A DNA stretch of 64,000 nucleotides from JAFAXD01 sp963833605. Its GTDB lineage: Bacteria > Pseudomonadota > Alphaproteobacteria > Rhizobiales > Xanthobacteraceae. Position numbers and translations under genes: made by a program. The notes under the pieces are model-generated. The model saw only the letters and a list, made by a program, of their open reading frames with translations, was not told where the DNA came from and searched no databases. Shown here one piece after another: positions 1 through 8,269 of this stretch. Numbering within the stretch: position 1 is the first letter of the stretch; each line of letters opens with the position of its first letter. The stretch covers positions 248,001 through 312,000 of the forward strand of contig CAWHYZ010000003.1 of assembly GCA_963833605.1 (NCBI GenBank), given 5' to 3'.

Positions 1-2
1 TT

Positions 3-347
3 GCGCAGGTCACGCCGCGCGGCAGTACCATGGTGCTGGACGACACCCATCTCGCGCTCTGGGAGCGCGGCAAGGGAACGACCAATTCCTCCCTCAAGGA
101 CGGCACCAGGCTCACGGTGTTTTTCCGCAATCCGAAGCTGCGTGAGTCCGGCATGCTGCCAAAGGGCGGGATCGCCCGCTTCTACGGCACGGCCAAGATT
201 CACAAATCCGGCCCCGTTTACGATGAGGTCTGGCAGAAGCTGATCCAACCCGAGAAGGATCGCGATCCGGAGAAGAAGGGTTTCGCGGTGACCATCAGCG
301 TCGACCGCGCCGAGGATCTCGACGGGGCGCCGCTGAACTTGAAATAA
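3..347 (+). CDS. Pyridoxamine 5'-phosphate oxidase-like FMN protein (5' end missing)
   Basis: C-terminal 114 residues of a protein that begins before the window; the frame is open from base 3 to the TAA at 345-347. The visible part (GSTMVLDDTHLALWERGKG, then a VFFRNPKL strand and a GIARFYGTAKI strand) resembles the split-barrel PNPOx-like flavin proteins, where it would contribute FMN- and dimer-contacting strands. The substrate cannot be told. A short perfect hairpin (CACGCG/CGCGTG, 361-376) lies between its stop and the next gene and may separate the two transcripts. The family assignment is from memory of the fold pattern and is moderate. Confidence 0.6.
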   Translation, partial: AQVTPRGSTMVLDDTHLALWERGKGTTNSSLKDGTRLTVFFRNPKLRESGMLPKGGIARFYGTAKIHKSGPVYDEVWQKLIQPEKDRDPEKKGFAVTISVDRAEDLDGAPLNLK

Positions 348-402
348 CGGCATTTCCCTGCACGCGTCGGCGCGTGCTCGGCAAGGCGAAAGCGGGGAAG
401 TC

Positions 403-2064
403 ATGCCCGACGTCCCGGTTCTGATCGTCGGCGGCGGGCCGGTCGGCCTGGCGCTGGCGCTCGACCTTGGCTGGCGCGGCGTTCCGTGCCTCCTGGTCGA
501 GCAGGGCGACGGCGATGTCGTCGACGCCAAGATGTTCGCCACCGGCATCCGCACGGTGGAATTCTGCCGGCGCTGGGGCATCGCCGAACAGGTCAAGCAC
601 TGGGGCTTTCCGGAAGACTTTCCGTTCGACAATGTGTTCGTCACCGGCCTCAACGGCCACGAACTCGGTCGCATCCCGATGCCGCCGTTGCGCGACATCG
701 CGCCGTTTCCGACGAGTCCGGAACAATTCGCCCACTGCCCGCAATTCGTTTTCGATCCGATCCTGGCGAATGCGGCGCGCGCCTATTCGTGCGTGACGCT
801 GCGCTATCGCTGCCGGCTCGCAGCGTTCCATGAGACCCCCGGCGGCGTCGTCGCCGAACTGCACGACGAGACGACCGGCGCGGATGAACGCGTGCACGCC
901 CAGTATCTGGTCGGCTGCGATGGCTTCGCCAGCATGGTGCGCGCCCTGCTCGGCATCGAGATGGACGGCATTCCGATCATCAATCGCTCGGTCAACGTGA
1001 TGTTTCGCGCACCCGCGCTGTGGGACGCGCACGACAAGGGTAAGGCCGGCCGCTACGTGATCATCGGGCCCGAAGGCGCGTGGGCGAGCCTCACGCCGGC
1101 CGACGGTGCCGAGCGCTGGCGCCTGATGATTCACGGCGAGCCCGACATGGACCCCAACTCGGTCGATGCCGCCCAGGAGATTCGTCGTGCCATCGGCAGC
1201 GATGTCGATTTCACGATTCTCAAGGTCGGGCATTGGGTGCGCCGTCGTATGGTGGCGGATCATTATGGGCGCGGGCGCGTGTTTCTGGCCGGGGACGCCG
1301 CCCATGTGATGCCGCCGAACGGTGGGCTCGGGATGAACACCGGCATCGGTGACGCCGTCGACCTCGGCTGGAAGCTCGCCGCTGTCCATCACGGCTGGGG
1401 CGGGCCGCGGCTGCTTGCGAGCTACGAGCCGGAGCGCCGTCCGGTCGGCATTCGCCAATGCGACGAGGCGATGCGGAACTTCGAGCGCTATGGCTCGCGC
1501 CGGCCGGTGCCGCATGTGACCGACGAGACGCCCGAAGGCGAACGGGTGCGCGCCGAACTCGGCCGCCGGCTCGCGTCGAACAACGCGCTCGCCTGGGAAA
1601 ATCCGCTCCACACCCATCTTGGCTATTGCTACGCGGGCTCGCCCATCATCGTGCCCGATGGCGAACCACCGCCCGAGCCTGAGGATACACGTCTCTACAC
1701 CCAGACCAGCCATCCGGGTTGCCGCGCCCCGCACGCCTGGCTCGCCGACGGGCGCTCGACGCTTGATCTGTTCGGGCGCAATTTCATCTTGCTGCGGCTG
1801 GGACCCGATGCTCCACCGGCCGCCCCCATCGTGGCAGCGGCCTACCGGTGCGGCATGCCGGTCGACGTTGTGGCGATCCTCGATCCGGCGGTTGTGCGTC
1901 TGTACGAGCGCAAGCTGGTGCTGGTGCGTCCCGATGGGCACGTGGCCTGGCGTTCCGACACGTTGCCCACCGACGTGACCGGCTTGCTCAATCGGATTCG
2001 GGGCGCAGGTATGCGCGCCGCAAAGCGGCGGGAGTCGGTTGGAGCGGAGCTGAAATCAGCCTAA
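403..2064 (+). CDS. FAD-dependent aromatic-ring monooxygenase (PheA/TfdB/MhpA type)
   Basis: A 553-residue class A flavoprotein monooxygenase that would hydroxylate an aromatic or phenolic substrate with NAD(P)H and O2 in the cytoplasm. Visible motifs: the FAD dinucleotide fold GGGPVG at residues 10-15, the DG motif VGCDGFASMV near residue 173, and the GD motif GRVFLAGDAAHVMPPNGG near residue 290 followed by GMNTGIGDAVDLGWKL. The length and C-terminal thioredoxin-like region match the phenol hydroxylase/MhpA group. It sits 33 bases ahead of a VOC protein and upstream of a Liv transporter, so uptake and attack of an aromatic acid are plausible. The precise substrate is unknown. Confidence 0.88.
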   Translation: MPDVPVLIVGGGPVGLALALDLGWRGVPCLLVEQGDGDVVDAKMFATGIRTVEFCRRWGIAEQVKHWGFPEDFPFDNVFVTGLNGHELGRIPMPPLRDIAPFPTSPEQFAHCPQFVFDPILANAARAYSCVTLRYRCRLAAFHETPGGVVAELHDETTGADERVHAQYLVGCDGFASMVRALLGIEMDGIPIINRSVNVMFRAPALWDAHDKGKAGRYVIIGPEGAWASLTPADGAERWRLMIHGEPDMDPNSVDAAQEIRRAIGSDVDFTILKVGHWVRRRMVADHYGRGRVFLAGDAAHVMPPNGGLGMNTGIGDAVDLGWKLAAVHHGWGGPRLLASYEPERRPVGIRQCDEAMRNFERYGSRRPVPHVTDETPEGERVRAELGRRLASNNALAWENPLHTHLGYCYAGSPIIVPDGEPPPEPEDTRLYTQTSHPGCRAPHAWLADGRSTLDLFGRNFILLRLGPDAPPAAPIVAAAYRCGMPVDVVAILDPAVVRLYERKLVLVRPDGHVAWRSDTLPTDVTGLLNRIRGAGMRAAKRRESVGAELKSA

Positions 2065-2097
2065 AGTGGCTACAAATATTGCTCGATGGAGGAGCCG

Positions 2098-2667
2098 ATG
2101 AACGTCCACGCGAAGCCCGCGACCAAGCCGCTGACAACGCTGCCCAAGCGACTGCATCACTACGCATTCGTGGTCAAGGATCACGAAGCGAACCGCCAGT
2201 TCTGGGAGGACGCGATTGGCATTCCGCTCACGGCCACGTGGTGCGAACGCGCCTACAACGCTTCGGTCGGGCGTGACATCGACTACTGCCACACGTTCTA
2301 TTCGCTGGCGGACGGCGGCGCGCTGGCGTTCTTCCAATACGCCGACGATGACGTGTACGAGGCGCTCAAAGCGGTGCGCCCGGATCAGGGTCAACACTTC
2401 GCCATGCTGGTCGATCATTCGACCTACGATCAGATCGCGCAGCGCGTGAAGGCGGCGGGCCTGCCGTTCCGCGAGACCGATCACGGCTACTGCAAGTCGA
2501 TCTACACGGCGAGCCCCGATGGCCTGAAGGTCGAATTCACGATCGATGCCCCGGATGTCGAAGCCATCAACGCCATGCGGCTCAAGGATTGCCACTCCGA
2601 GCTCAAGCGCTGGCTTGCCGGCGACCATCGTCCAAACAATCACGATCGCCACGGGGTGACAGCGTAG
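2098..2667 (+). CDS. VOC-superfamily (glyoxalase/extradiol dioxygenase-like) protein
   Basis: 189 residues with the vicinal oxygen chelate pattern: an LHHYAFVVKDHEANRQFWED opening, a middle GQHFAMLVD strand and a closing DGLKVEFTID strand, giving candidate metal ligands His, His and Glu. I prefer the ATG at 2098 because GGAGG at 2088-2092 is five bases upstream; an in-frame ATG at 2086 would put that site inside the gene. It follows the FAD monooxygenase closely, which suggests ring cleavage or lyase-type chemistry on its product, but this is inference. A broken second copy of its 5' part lies at 8050-8170. Confidence 0.85.
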   Translation: MNVHAKPATKPLTTLPKRLHHYAFVVKDHEANRQFWEDAIGIPLTATWCERAYNASVGRDIDYCHTFYSLADGGALAFFQYADDDVYEALKAVRPDQGQHFAMLVDHSTYDQIAQRVKAAGLPFRETDHGYCKSIYTASPDGLKVEFTIDAPDVEAINAMRLKDCHSELKRWLAGDHRPNNHDRHGVTA

Positions 2668-2713
2668 CGCCCGCGAAGCGATTGCTCGTCGTCCCGATAC
2701 GCAAAAATTCGTG

Positions 2714-2836
2714 GACCTCGTCCAGAGGAGCGAGCGAAGCGAGCGTCTCGAAGGACGGCCCAGAGCAAAAGCGCATCATTTGTTGCCGTCCTTCGAGACG
2801 CCTGGCCCTGCGGGCCAGGCTCCTCAGGACGAGGTC
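2714..2836. repeat. REP-like inverted repeat between VOC gene and SBP gene
   Basis: Two long arms, 2714-2759 and 2785-2836, are reverse complements apart from a few mismatches and a small internal hairpin (CTGGCCC/GGGCCAG). Both carry a TCTCGAAGGACGG core, the style of intergenic palindromes scattered in Bradyrhizobium-like genomes. No protein is encoded here. It could stabilise or end the upstream transcript. Confidence 0.7.
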
Positions 2837-2923
2837 GGACGAAGGACGTGCGCGCGTTCCTCAGGATCGGTCCAAAAACTTCAGCTCCAGCGCGCAGACG
2901 CAGCTTCCAGGGAGGAATGACAA

Positions 2924-4048
2924 GTGCTCACCAGAATTCTGTCGGTCGGTCTCGTTGCCGCGTTCGCGCTCTCGGCTGCAATCACGATCCCCGCGCACGC
3001 CCAGCAGGACTTCAAGGTCGGCATCGTCGAATCGCTGACCGGCGGGTTTGCCGGGCCGGCGCGCGATACGATGGACGGACTAGAGGCCTGGCTCAAGGTG
3101 CGCGGCCTGCCCGGCAAGAAGGTCGTGTTCACGACGCTTGATGACGAGACCAACGGCGTCAACGCCGCCAACGCGTTCCGGCGGCTCGCCGGCGATCCCG
3201 ACATTCACCTGATCTACCTGTTCATTCCGTCGAGCTCCGCCATGGCGGTGAAGACGCTCGCGTCCGAGTTCAAGGTTCCGATCATCTCTGGCGGCGCCGC
3301 CGATGCGCTCGGAACGCCGGCCGACCCGTATCTGTTCAAGGTGGCGCCGGCGACGCGCGATTTCATGACGCGGCTCGCCCAGTACATCAAGCAGAAGGGC
3401 TACAAGCGCCTCGCCATGCTGGAGCCGAACGACGCGTTCGGCCAATCCGAAATGGCCAACATGAAGAAGTTTGCGCCCGAGTACGGCTTCGAGATCGTCG
3501 CGATCGAAACCTTCGGGGTCGAGGATACCAACTTCAACGCCCAGCTCACCCGCATCCGTGCCGCCAATCCGGATGTGCTTTACGACGGCGCCGCCGGTCG
3601 GGCGGCAATCCTCACTTTCAAGCAGATCAAGCAGCTTGGCCTCACTATGCCGCTGATCATGGGCCAGTCGGTGGTGGCAAAGCCGTTCTTCGAGGGCATC
3701 GGGGGGGCCGAAGCTGCGGACGGCGTGATCGTGCCGATCCAGCTCGGGAGTTTCGGCGCCAAGGCCGGCGGCGATACCGCCAAGTTCTACGCCGAACTGG
3801 AGAAAGGGCTCGGCCGTAACGCCGTCTACTACAACACGTTCGGTTTCGACGTAGGCCTGATCACCGAGGCCGGCGTCAAGAACTCGGACGGCTCGCGCCA
3901 GGGCATTCGCGACGCGCTTGACAAGGTCAAGGGCCTGCCGGCGCTCAACGGCCCGGTCACCTACACGCCGCAGGATCACACCGGCCAGAACTTCGAGTCG
4001 ATCGGCATGGGCCGGCTGGAAAAGGGCATCCCGGTGCTGACGAATTGA
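2924..4048 (+). CDS. Branched-chain/aromatic-acid ABC transporter substrate-binding protein (LivK-like)
   Basis: A 374-residue periplasmic type I binding protein. It starts with GTG at 2924, with GGAGG at 2911-2915 upstream, and has a signal peptide (residues 1-26, AHA cleavage) followed by the typical KVGIVESLTGGFAGPARD opening and the GAAGRAAILTFKQIKQLG segment of Liv-type binding proteins. Permease, fused permease-ATPase and second ATPase follow on the same strand, so this is the capture protein of one importer. In this family the ligand may be a branched-chain amino acid or an aromatic acid; the adjacent monooxygenase and VOC genes favour the latter. A large palindrome separates it from the permease. 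Confidence 0.9.
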   Translation: MLTRILSVGLVAAFALSAAITIPAHAQQDFKVGIVESLTGGFAGPARDTMDGLEAWLKVRGLPGKKVVFTTLDDETNGVNAANAFRRLAGDPDIHLIYLFIPSSSAMAVKTLASEFKVPIISGGAADALGTPADPYLFKVAPATRDFMTRLAQYIKQKGYKRLAMLEPNDAFGQSEMANMKKFAPEYGFEIVAIETFGVEDTNFNAQLTRIRAANPDVLYDGAAGRAAILTFKQIKQLGLTMPLIMGQSVVAKPFFEGIGGAEAADGVIVPIQLGSFGAKAGGDTAKFYAELEKGLGRNAVYYNTFGFDVGLITEAGVKNSDGSRQGIRDALDKVKGLPALNGPVTYTPQDHTGQNFESIGMGRLEKGIPVLTN

Positions 4049-4101
4049 GCGGCGCTTGGGTTTCGTCCTGAGAAGCAATGAATGTTTGATCTCGTTCTGG
4101 A

Positions 4102-4230
4102 CCCCCTCACCCGCTCGCTTCGCTCGCGACCTCTCCCCAACGGGGAGAGGTGAACCAGTGGCAAAGCCGTGCCCAAAGTCACCTCTCCCCGTTGGGGAGA
4201 GGTCGGCCGCGCAGCGGCCCGGTGAGGGGG
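4102..4230. repeat. REP-like palindromic element inside the liv operon
   Basis: An inverted repeat of about 129 bases. Outer arms read CCCCCTCACC and GGTGAGGGGG, and inner arms pair ACCTCTCCCC with GGGGAGAGGT. It fills the gap between the binding-protein gene and livH. In such operons an intercistronic hairpin commonly lets the binding protein be made in excess over the membrane parts; that role is inferred here. Confidence 0.75.
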
Positions 4231-4259
4231 ACCCGCGGTGCGCCGCGTGAACTGAACGC

Positions 4260-5147
4260 ATGGACGTCTTCTTCCAGCTCCTGCTGCCCGGCCTGACGAC
4301 CGGTTGCGTCTACGCGCTGGTGGCGCTCGGGTTCGTGCTCACCGCCAACGTCTCCGGCGTCGTGAACTTCGCGCAGGGTGAGTTCGTCATGCTCGGCGGC
4401 ATCGTGGCGGCCGCGCTGGTCGCCGCCGGCGTGCCGGTGCTGCCGGCGATCGTGATCGCGACCCTCGCCGGTGCCGCCGTCGCCGCCGCGCAGGAGCGCC
4501 TCACGCTCGCGCCGGTGCGCGAGGCGCCGCATTTCATCCGCATCACCATCACGCTCGGCGTTGCGGTGGTGCTGCGCGGCATCGCCCTGATTTTGTTCGG
4601 CAAGGATCCGCTGTTCCTGCCGGGCTTCACCGGTGAGGGCACGTTTGCGCTCTTCGGCGCGGTGCTGCCGGTGCAAAGCCTGTGGGTGTGGGCCGCGACT
4701 GCGGCGCTGCTCGCCGCCACGTTCTGGTTCCTGAAGTTCACCGACGTGGGACGGGCGGTGCGCGCCTGCTCCATCAACCTGCGTGCCGCGCGCCTGATGG
4801 GGGTCGACGCCGGACGCCTGACGCTGCTGGTGTTCGCGCTGGCCGGTGCCGCCGGGGCGCTCGCCGGTGTCGTGATTACGCCGATCGTACTCGCCACCTG
4901 GGACGCCGGCGTGTCCTATGGGCTCAAGGGCTTTATCGGCGCGATCCTGGGCGGGATGCGCAACCCGATGGTGGCGGTGCTGGGCGGCATCGGCATCGGG
5001 GTGGTCGAGTCGCTCGCTGCCGGCTACGTGTCGTCCGGCTACAAGGACGCGATCGTCTACGGCGTGCTGATCGCCTACCTGCTGGTTCGCGGCGGCGTCT
5101 TTCTGTTCGGCCGCGCCGCGCTCGTCGGCGGCACGAGCAATTCATGA
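4260..5147 (+). CDS. livH: Liv-type ABC transporter permease LivH
   Basis: 295 residues, strongly hydrophobic with about eight membrane segments. It shows the family hallmarks GLTTGCVYALVALGFVL near the N-terminus, NFAQGEFVMLGG, and the EAA-like cytoplasmic loop RAARLMGVDAGRLTLLVFALAGAAGALAG around residues 175-205. It is one of the two inner-membrane subunits of the importer. The stop TGA overlaps the ATG of the next gene (ATGA at 5144-5147), so translation is probably coupled. Confidence 0.92.
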   Translation: MDVFFQLLLPGLTTGCVYALVALGFVLTANVSGVVNFAQGEFVMLGGIVAAALVAAGVPVLPAIVIATLAGAAVAAAQERLTLAPVREAPHFIRITITLGVAVVLRGIALILFGKDPLFLPGFTGEGTFALFGAVLPVQSLWVWAATAALLAATFWFLKFTDVGRAVRACSINLRAARLMGVDAGRLTLLVFALAGAAGALAGVVITPIVLATWDAGVSYGLKGFIGAILGGMRNPMVAVLGGIGIGVVESLAAGYVSSGYKDAIVYGVLIAYLLVRGGVFLFGRAALVGGTSNS

Positions 5148-6970
5148 CCGACCTCGCGCGGCTGAAGCGAAGACTCGCGCTGGCGGCGTTCGCCGTGCCG
5201 GTCATCGTCTATCCGCTGATCTATCCCGGCAGTTATCCGGTGGGCGTCGGCATCGTCGCCGGCGCCATGGCGGCCGGCACGGTCGGGTTCGTGTTGTTGA
5301 TCGGCTACGCGCACCAGCTCGCGTTCGGGCAGGCCGGCTTTCTCATGGTCGGCGGCTATGTCAGCGCGATCCTGAGCGTGCGTTTTCACGTCGACCCGTT
5401 CGCGGCGCTGCTCGCTGGCGCTGTCCTCTCGATGGCGATCGCCTATGTGATCGGCTGGCCGATCATGAAGCTGCGCGGCTTCGTGCTCGCCATGGCGTCG
5501 CTGGCGATGCAGTTCATCTTCATCGTGCTGGCGGTGGAATCGGACTATGCGGGCGGCGCGCTCGGGACCCATGGGGTGCCCAAATTCGCGATCTTCGGCG
5601 TTTCGTTCGCCAACGACATTGCGTTCTACTACGCGGTTTGGGCGATCGCGCTCGTGTGCGTCGGCATCGGGCTCAACATCGATCGCTCGCGCATCGGGCG
5701 TGCGCTTAAGGCGATCGCCGCGAGCGAAATGGCGGCCGGCTCAGTCGGCATCGACGCGATCAAATACAAGGTGCAGATGTTCGTCGTCAGCGCCGGTATG
5801 GCGAGCGTCGCCGGCAGCCTCGGCTCGCACTACCTGCGCGCCATGGATCCCAACGTCTACGGCTTCGCCTATAGCCTCAATCTGCTCACCGGCGTGATCA
5901 TCGGGGGCCTGACCTCGGTGTGGGGCGGGGCGCTCGGCGCCACCGTCATCACCGGCCTGCGCGAACTCCTGCGCAGCCTGTCGCTGCCGCTGTGGGAGTC
6001 GGTGATCATGGGCGCCCTGACCGTGATCGTGCTGCTCGCGTTTCCGGCCGGGCTCGCAGGGGCGATCGGCACATTGTTTGATCGCGTCGCAGGCCGCGGC
6101 CGCAAGGGGCACGAGGTCTCGGTTGCGCCAGATCCGTCGGCGCTTGCGCGCGCGGCCGAGATCCCGGCGGCCGGCGACGCCATCCTCGACGTGCGCGGCG
6201 CGTCGCGCGCATTCGGCAGCCTGCGCGCCGTCAACGATGTCAGCTTTGCGGTCGGGCGCGGGTCGATCACCGCGCTGATCGGGCCGAATGGCGCCGGCAA
6301 GACCACCTTGTTCAACCTGATCGGCGGCTATCAGCCGCTCGATGCCGGTACCGTCCGCTTCCTCGGCGAGCCGATCGAAACATTGCTGCCGGAAGAGATC
6401 GCGCAGCGCGGGATCGGGCGCACGTTCCAGAACCTGCAGCTGTTCGACAACATGACGGTCAAGGAAAACGTCATGTGCGGCCGGCATCGGCTGATGTCGG
6501 CGGGGCTCGTCGGGATCTCGGCGCGCCTGCCCAGGGTGCCGCGCGAGGAAAAGGCGGCCGAGAGCGCGGCGCGCGCGGCGCTCGCCTTCGTCGGCCTGCG
6601 CGGCGCCGAGGACCTGCGCCCAGGCATGCTGCCGTTCGGGCACCAGCGCCTGGTCGAGGTCGCGCGCGCGCTCGCGCTCGAGCCCAAACTGTTGCTGATG
6701 GACGAGCCCGCGTCCGGGCTCAACGACACCGAGACCGAGCGGCTCGCGGAACTCGTGCTGCGCATCTGTGCGCTCGGGATCACCGTGCTCCTGGTCGAGC
6801 ACGACATGCGGTTGGTGATGGGTCTCGCCGACAGTGTCGTGGTCATGCATCACGGCGTGAAGATCGCCGATGGCCCGGCCGACCAGGTGCGCGCCGACCC
6901 GCAGGTGATCGCCGCCTATCTGGGGCAGGACGCCCACATGGATGCCCATGAGCACGCTGCTGGAGCTTGA
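5144..6970 (+). CDS. Fused Liv ABC transporter permease-ATPase (LivM-LivG)
   Basis: 608 residues in one frame. Residues 1 to about 325 are the LivM permease (AHQLAFGQAGFLMVGGYVSA, and the loop IAASEMAAGSVGIDAIKYK). After a linker of some 30 residues, residues about 355-608 are the LivG ATPase with Walker A GPNGAGKTT, Walker B LLLMDEPASGLND and the switch region LLVEHDMRLVMGLADSVVVM. The signature region reads MLPFGHQRLVEVARA, with FGHQR in place of the usual YGxQR. The start at 5144 follows from the ATGA overlap with livH; the longer upstream open frame only shadows livH. Fused LivMG proteins are known in proteobacteria and this one looks intact. Confidence 0.93.
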   Translation: MTDLARLKRRLALAAFAVPVIVYPLIYPGSYPVGVGIVAGAMAAGTVGFVLLIGYAHQLAFGQAGFLMVGGYVSAILSVRFHVDPFAALLAGAVLSMAIAYVIGWPIMKLRGFVLAMASLAMQFIFIVLAVESDYAGGALGTHGVPKFAIFGVSFANDIAFYYAVWAIALVCVGIGLNIDRSRIGRALKAIAASEMAAGSVGIDAIKYKVQMFVVSAGMASVAGSLGSHYLRAMDPNVYGFAYSLNLLTGVIIGGLTSVWGGALGATVITGLRELLRSLSLPLWESVIMGALTVIVLLAFPAGLAGAIGTLFDRVAGRGRKGHEVSVAPDPSALARAAEIPAAGDAILDVRGASRAFGSLRAVNDVSFAVGRGSITALIGPNGAGKTTLFNLIGGYQPLDAGTVRFLGEPIETLLPEEIAQRGIGRTFQNLQLFDNMTVKENVMCGRHRLMSAGLVGISARLPRVPREEKAAESAARAALAFVGLRGAEDLRPGMLPFGHQRLVEVARALALEPKLLLMDEPASGLNDTETERLAELVLRICALGITVLLVEHDMRLVMGLADSVVVMHHGVKIADGPADQVRADPQVIAAYLGQDAHMDAHEHAAGA

Positions 6971-7727
6971 TCGCGTCACCAGCGGCTACGGCCGGCTGCC
7001 GGTGCTGCGCGAGGTGTCGCTCACCGTCGGCGCCGGCGAGATCGTGGCGCTGATCGGAGCCAATGGCGCCGGCAAGAGCACGCTGCTCAACACCATCATG
7101 GGGCTGGTGGCGCTCGCCGGCGGCGACATCACCTTCGACGGCCGTTCGCTCGCGCGGGCGCCGACGGCCACGATCGTGCGCGCCGGGCTCGCCCAGGTGC
7201 CGGAACGCCGGCAGCTGTTCGGCGCCATGACGGTCGAGGAAAACCTGCGGCTCGGCGCCTATGTGCGCAGCGATCATGCCGGCGTGCTCGACACGATGGC
7301 GGAGCAGTTCCGGCAGTTTCCGATCCTGCAGGAACGCCGCCGTCAGGCCGCGCAGACGCTGAGCGGCGGCGAGCAGCAGATGCTGGCGATCGCGCGCGCC
7401 ATGATGTCACGGCCGCGGCTCCTGCTGCTCGACGAGCCGTCGCTCGGTCTCGCGCCGCTGATGGTCGAGCGCATCATGGCGCAGATCATCGCGCTGCGCG
7501 CCGCCGGCGGCACCGTGCTGGTGGTCGAACAGAACGCGCGCGCCGCCCTCGACATTGCCGACCGCGGCTATGTGCTCGAAAACGGCCGCATCACGGTTGC
7601 GGGCGCCGCGCCGGCGCTGCTCGGCAATCCGGCCGTGCAAGACGCGTATCTGGGCGGGCAGGGCGGTTCCTCGCGCGCGATCGAAGAGCGCATCCGCGCC
7701 AAGCGCCGCACGATCCTGGGGCGTTGA
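6942..7727 (+). CDS. livF: Liv-type ABC transporter ATPase LivF
   Basis: 261 residues. Walker A is GANGAGKST, the signature LSGGEQQ, Walker B LLLLDEPSLGLAP and the H-loop region VLVVEQNARAAL (Gln-Asn in place of the His, usual for LivF). The gene overlaps the end of livMG by 29 bases; ATG at 6942 and ATG at 6948 are both possible, the latter giving the common MSTLLELDRV start. It completes the importer with one SBP, one LivH, one LivM-LivG fusion and LivF. Confidence 0.92.
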   Translation: MPMSTLLELDRVTSGYGRLPVLREVSLTVGAGEIVALIGANGAGKSTLLNTIMGLVALAGGDITFDGRSLARAPTATIVRAGLAQVPERRQLFGAMTVEENLRLGAYVRSDHAGVLDTMAEQFRQFPILQERRRQAAQTLSGGEQQMLAIARAMMSRPRLLLLDEPSLGLAPLMVERIMAQIIALRAAGGTVLVVEQNARAALDIADRGYVLENGRITVAGAAPALLGNPAVQDAYLGGQGGSSRAIEERIRAKRRTILGR

Positions 7728-7735
7728 GCTTCAGC

Positions 7736-7960
7736 GAATTTTCTTCAGCGGCAGCCGCGCGGTTTCCTTGAGGCGGTCGAGCACGACCGACGAGCGCACA
7801 TGCGCGACCGTGTCGTGGGCGAGCAGGCGTTCGTTGACGGTCGTCGCCAGGCTGCACCATCTTGAGCAAATCTCGCCGGTGAGCGAATAGGCTTCCTGGA
7901 TTTCGTCGCTGCGCGCGACGAGGTTACGGAACCGCTTCGAATTGTCCGGGGAGTGCGTCG
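7736..7960 (-). pseudogene. Remnant of an Lrp/AsnC-family regulator gene
   Basis: Aligns by eye with the 3' half of the intact Lrp gene at 13430-13909 in the same orientation. The part 7855-7960 is nearly identical to 13576-13684, whereas 7736-7850 is clearly more diverged, and two small deletions (about 15 and 7 bases) break the frame. It stops abruptly at GAGTGCGTCG and is joined directly to an HPPD fragment. No functional product is expected. Confidence 0.8.
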
Positions 7961-8046
7961 CTACATCCTCTGACTCACAACGTGCATCGCGGCCATATGC
8001 ATGTGTGGGCCGACTTCTACCAGCGCCTGTTCAACTTCCAGTAGAT
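7961..8046 (+). pseudogene. Remnant of a 4-hydroxyphenylpyruvate dioxygenase gene
   Basis: Matches about 90 bases of the intact HPPD gene around 14524-14613, the segment encoding the HLTHNVHRGRMHVWADFYQR region with the first iron-ligand histidine. It has a five-base deletion near its left end and an in-frame TAG near its right end (TTCCAGTAG). Its left junction is with the Lrp remnant and its right junction with the VOC remnant. In the intact locus Lrp and HPPD are also divergent neighbours, so a large internal deletion explains the arrangement. Confidence 0.8.
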
Positions 8047-8049
8047 CGG

Positions 8050-8170
8050 AGCCGCTCACAGCACTGCCCAAGCGGTTGCATCACTACGCGTTCGTGGTGA
8101 AGTATCATGAAGCCAACCGGCAGTTCTGGGAGGAATCATCGTCAGCATTTCCGCTGACTGCGACGTGGCA
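8050..8170 (+). pseudogene. Remnant of the VOC-superfamily gene
   Basis: Matches the 5' part of the VOC gene at 2098-2667 (roughly bases 2128-2240), including the stretch for LPKRLHHYAFVVK and ANRQFWEE. The match ends after the ACGTGGC that encodes the TATW segment. There is no start codon in context and the frame is lost. It is the third piece of the composite scar at 7736-8170. Confidence 0.8.
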
Positions 8171-8269
8171 AGTCGGGATCTCTTCGTGTCGCGTCGGTTT
8201 GCTTGCTAACAGTTACGCCATGATGCTCTTGCGTTGCATCGAGCATACTGGGCCAACCACAGGGGAATT

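Noticed and set aside
4682..5143. N-terminal extension of the LivM-LivG frame into livH
   Set aside because: The extension is Arg-rich shadow of livH; the ATGA overlap at 5144 gives the real start.
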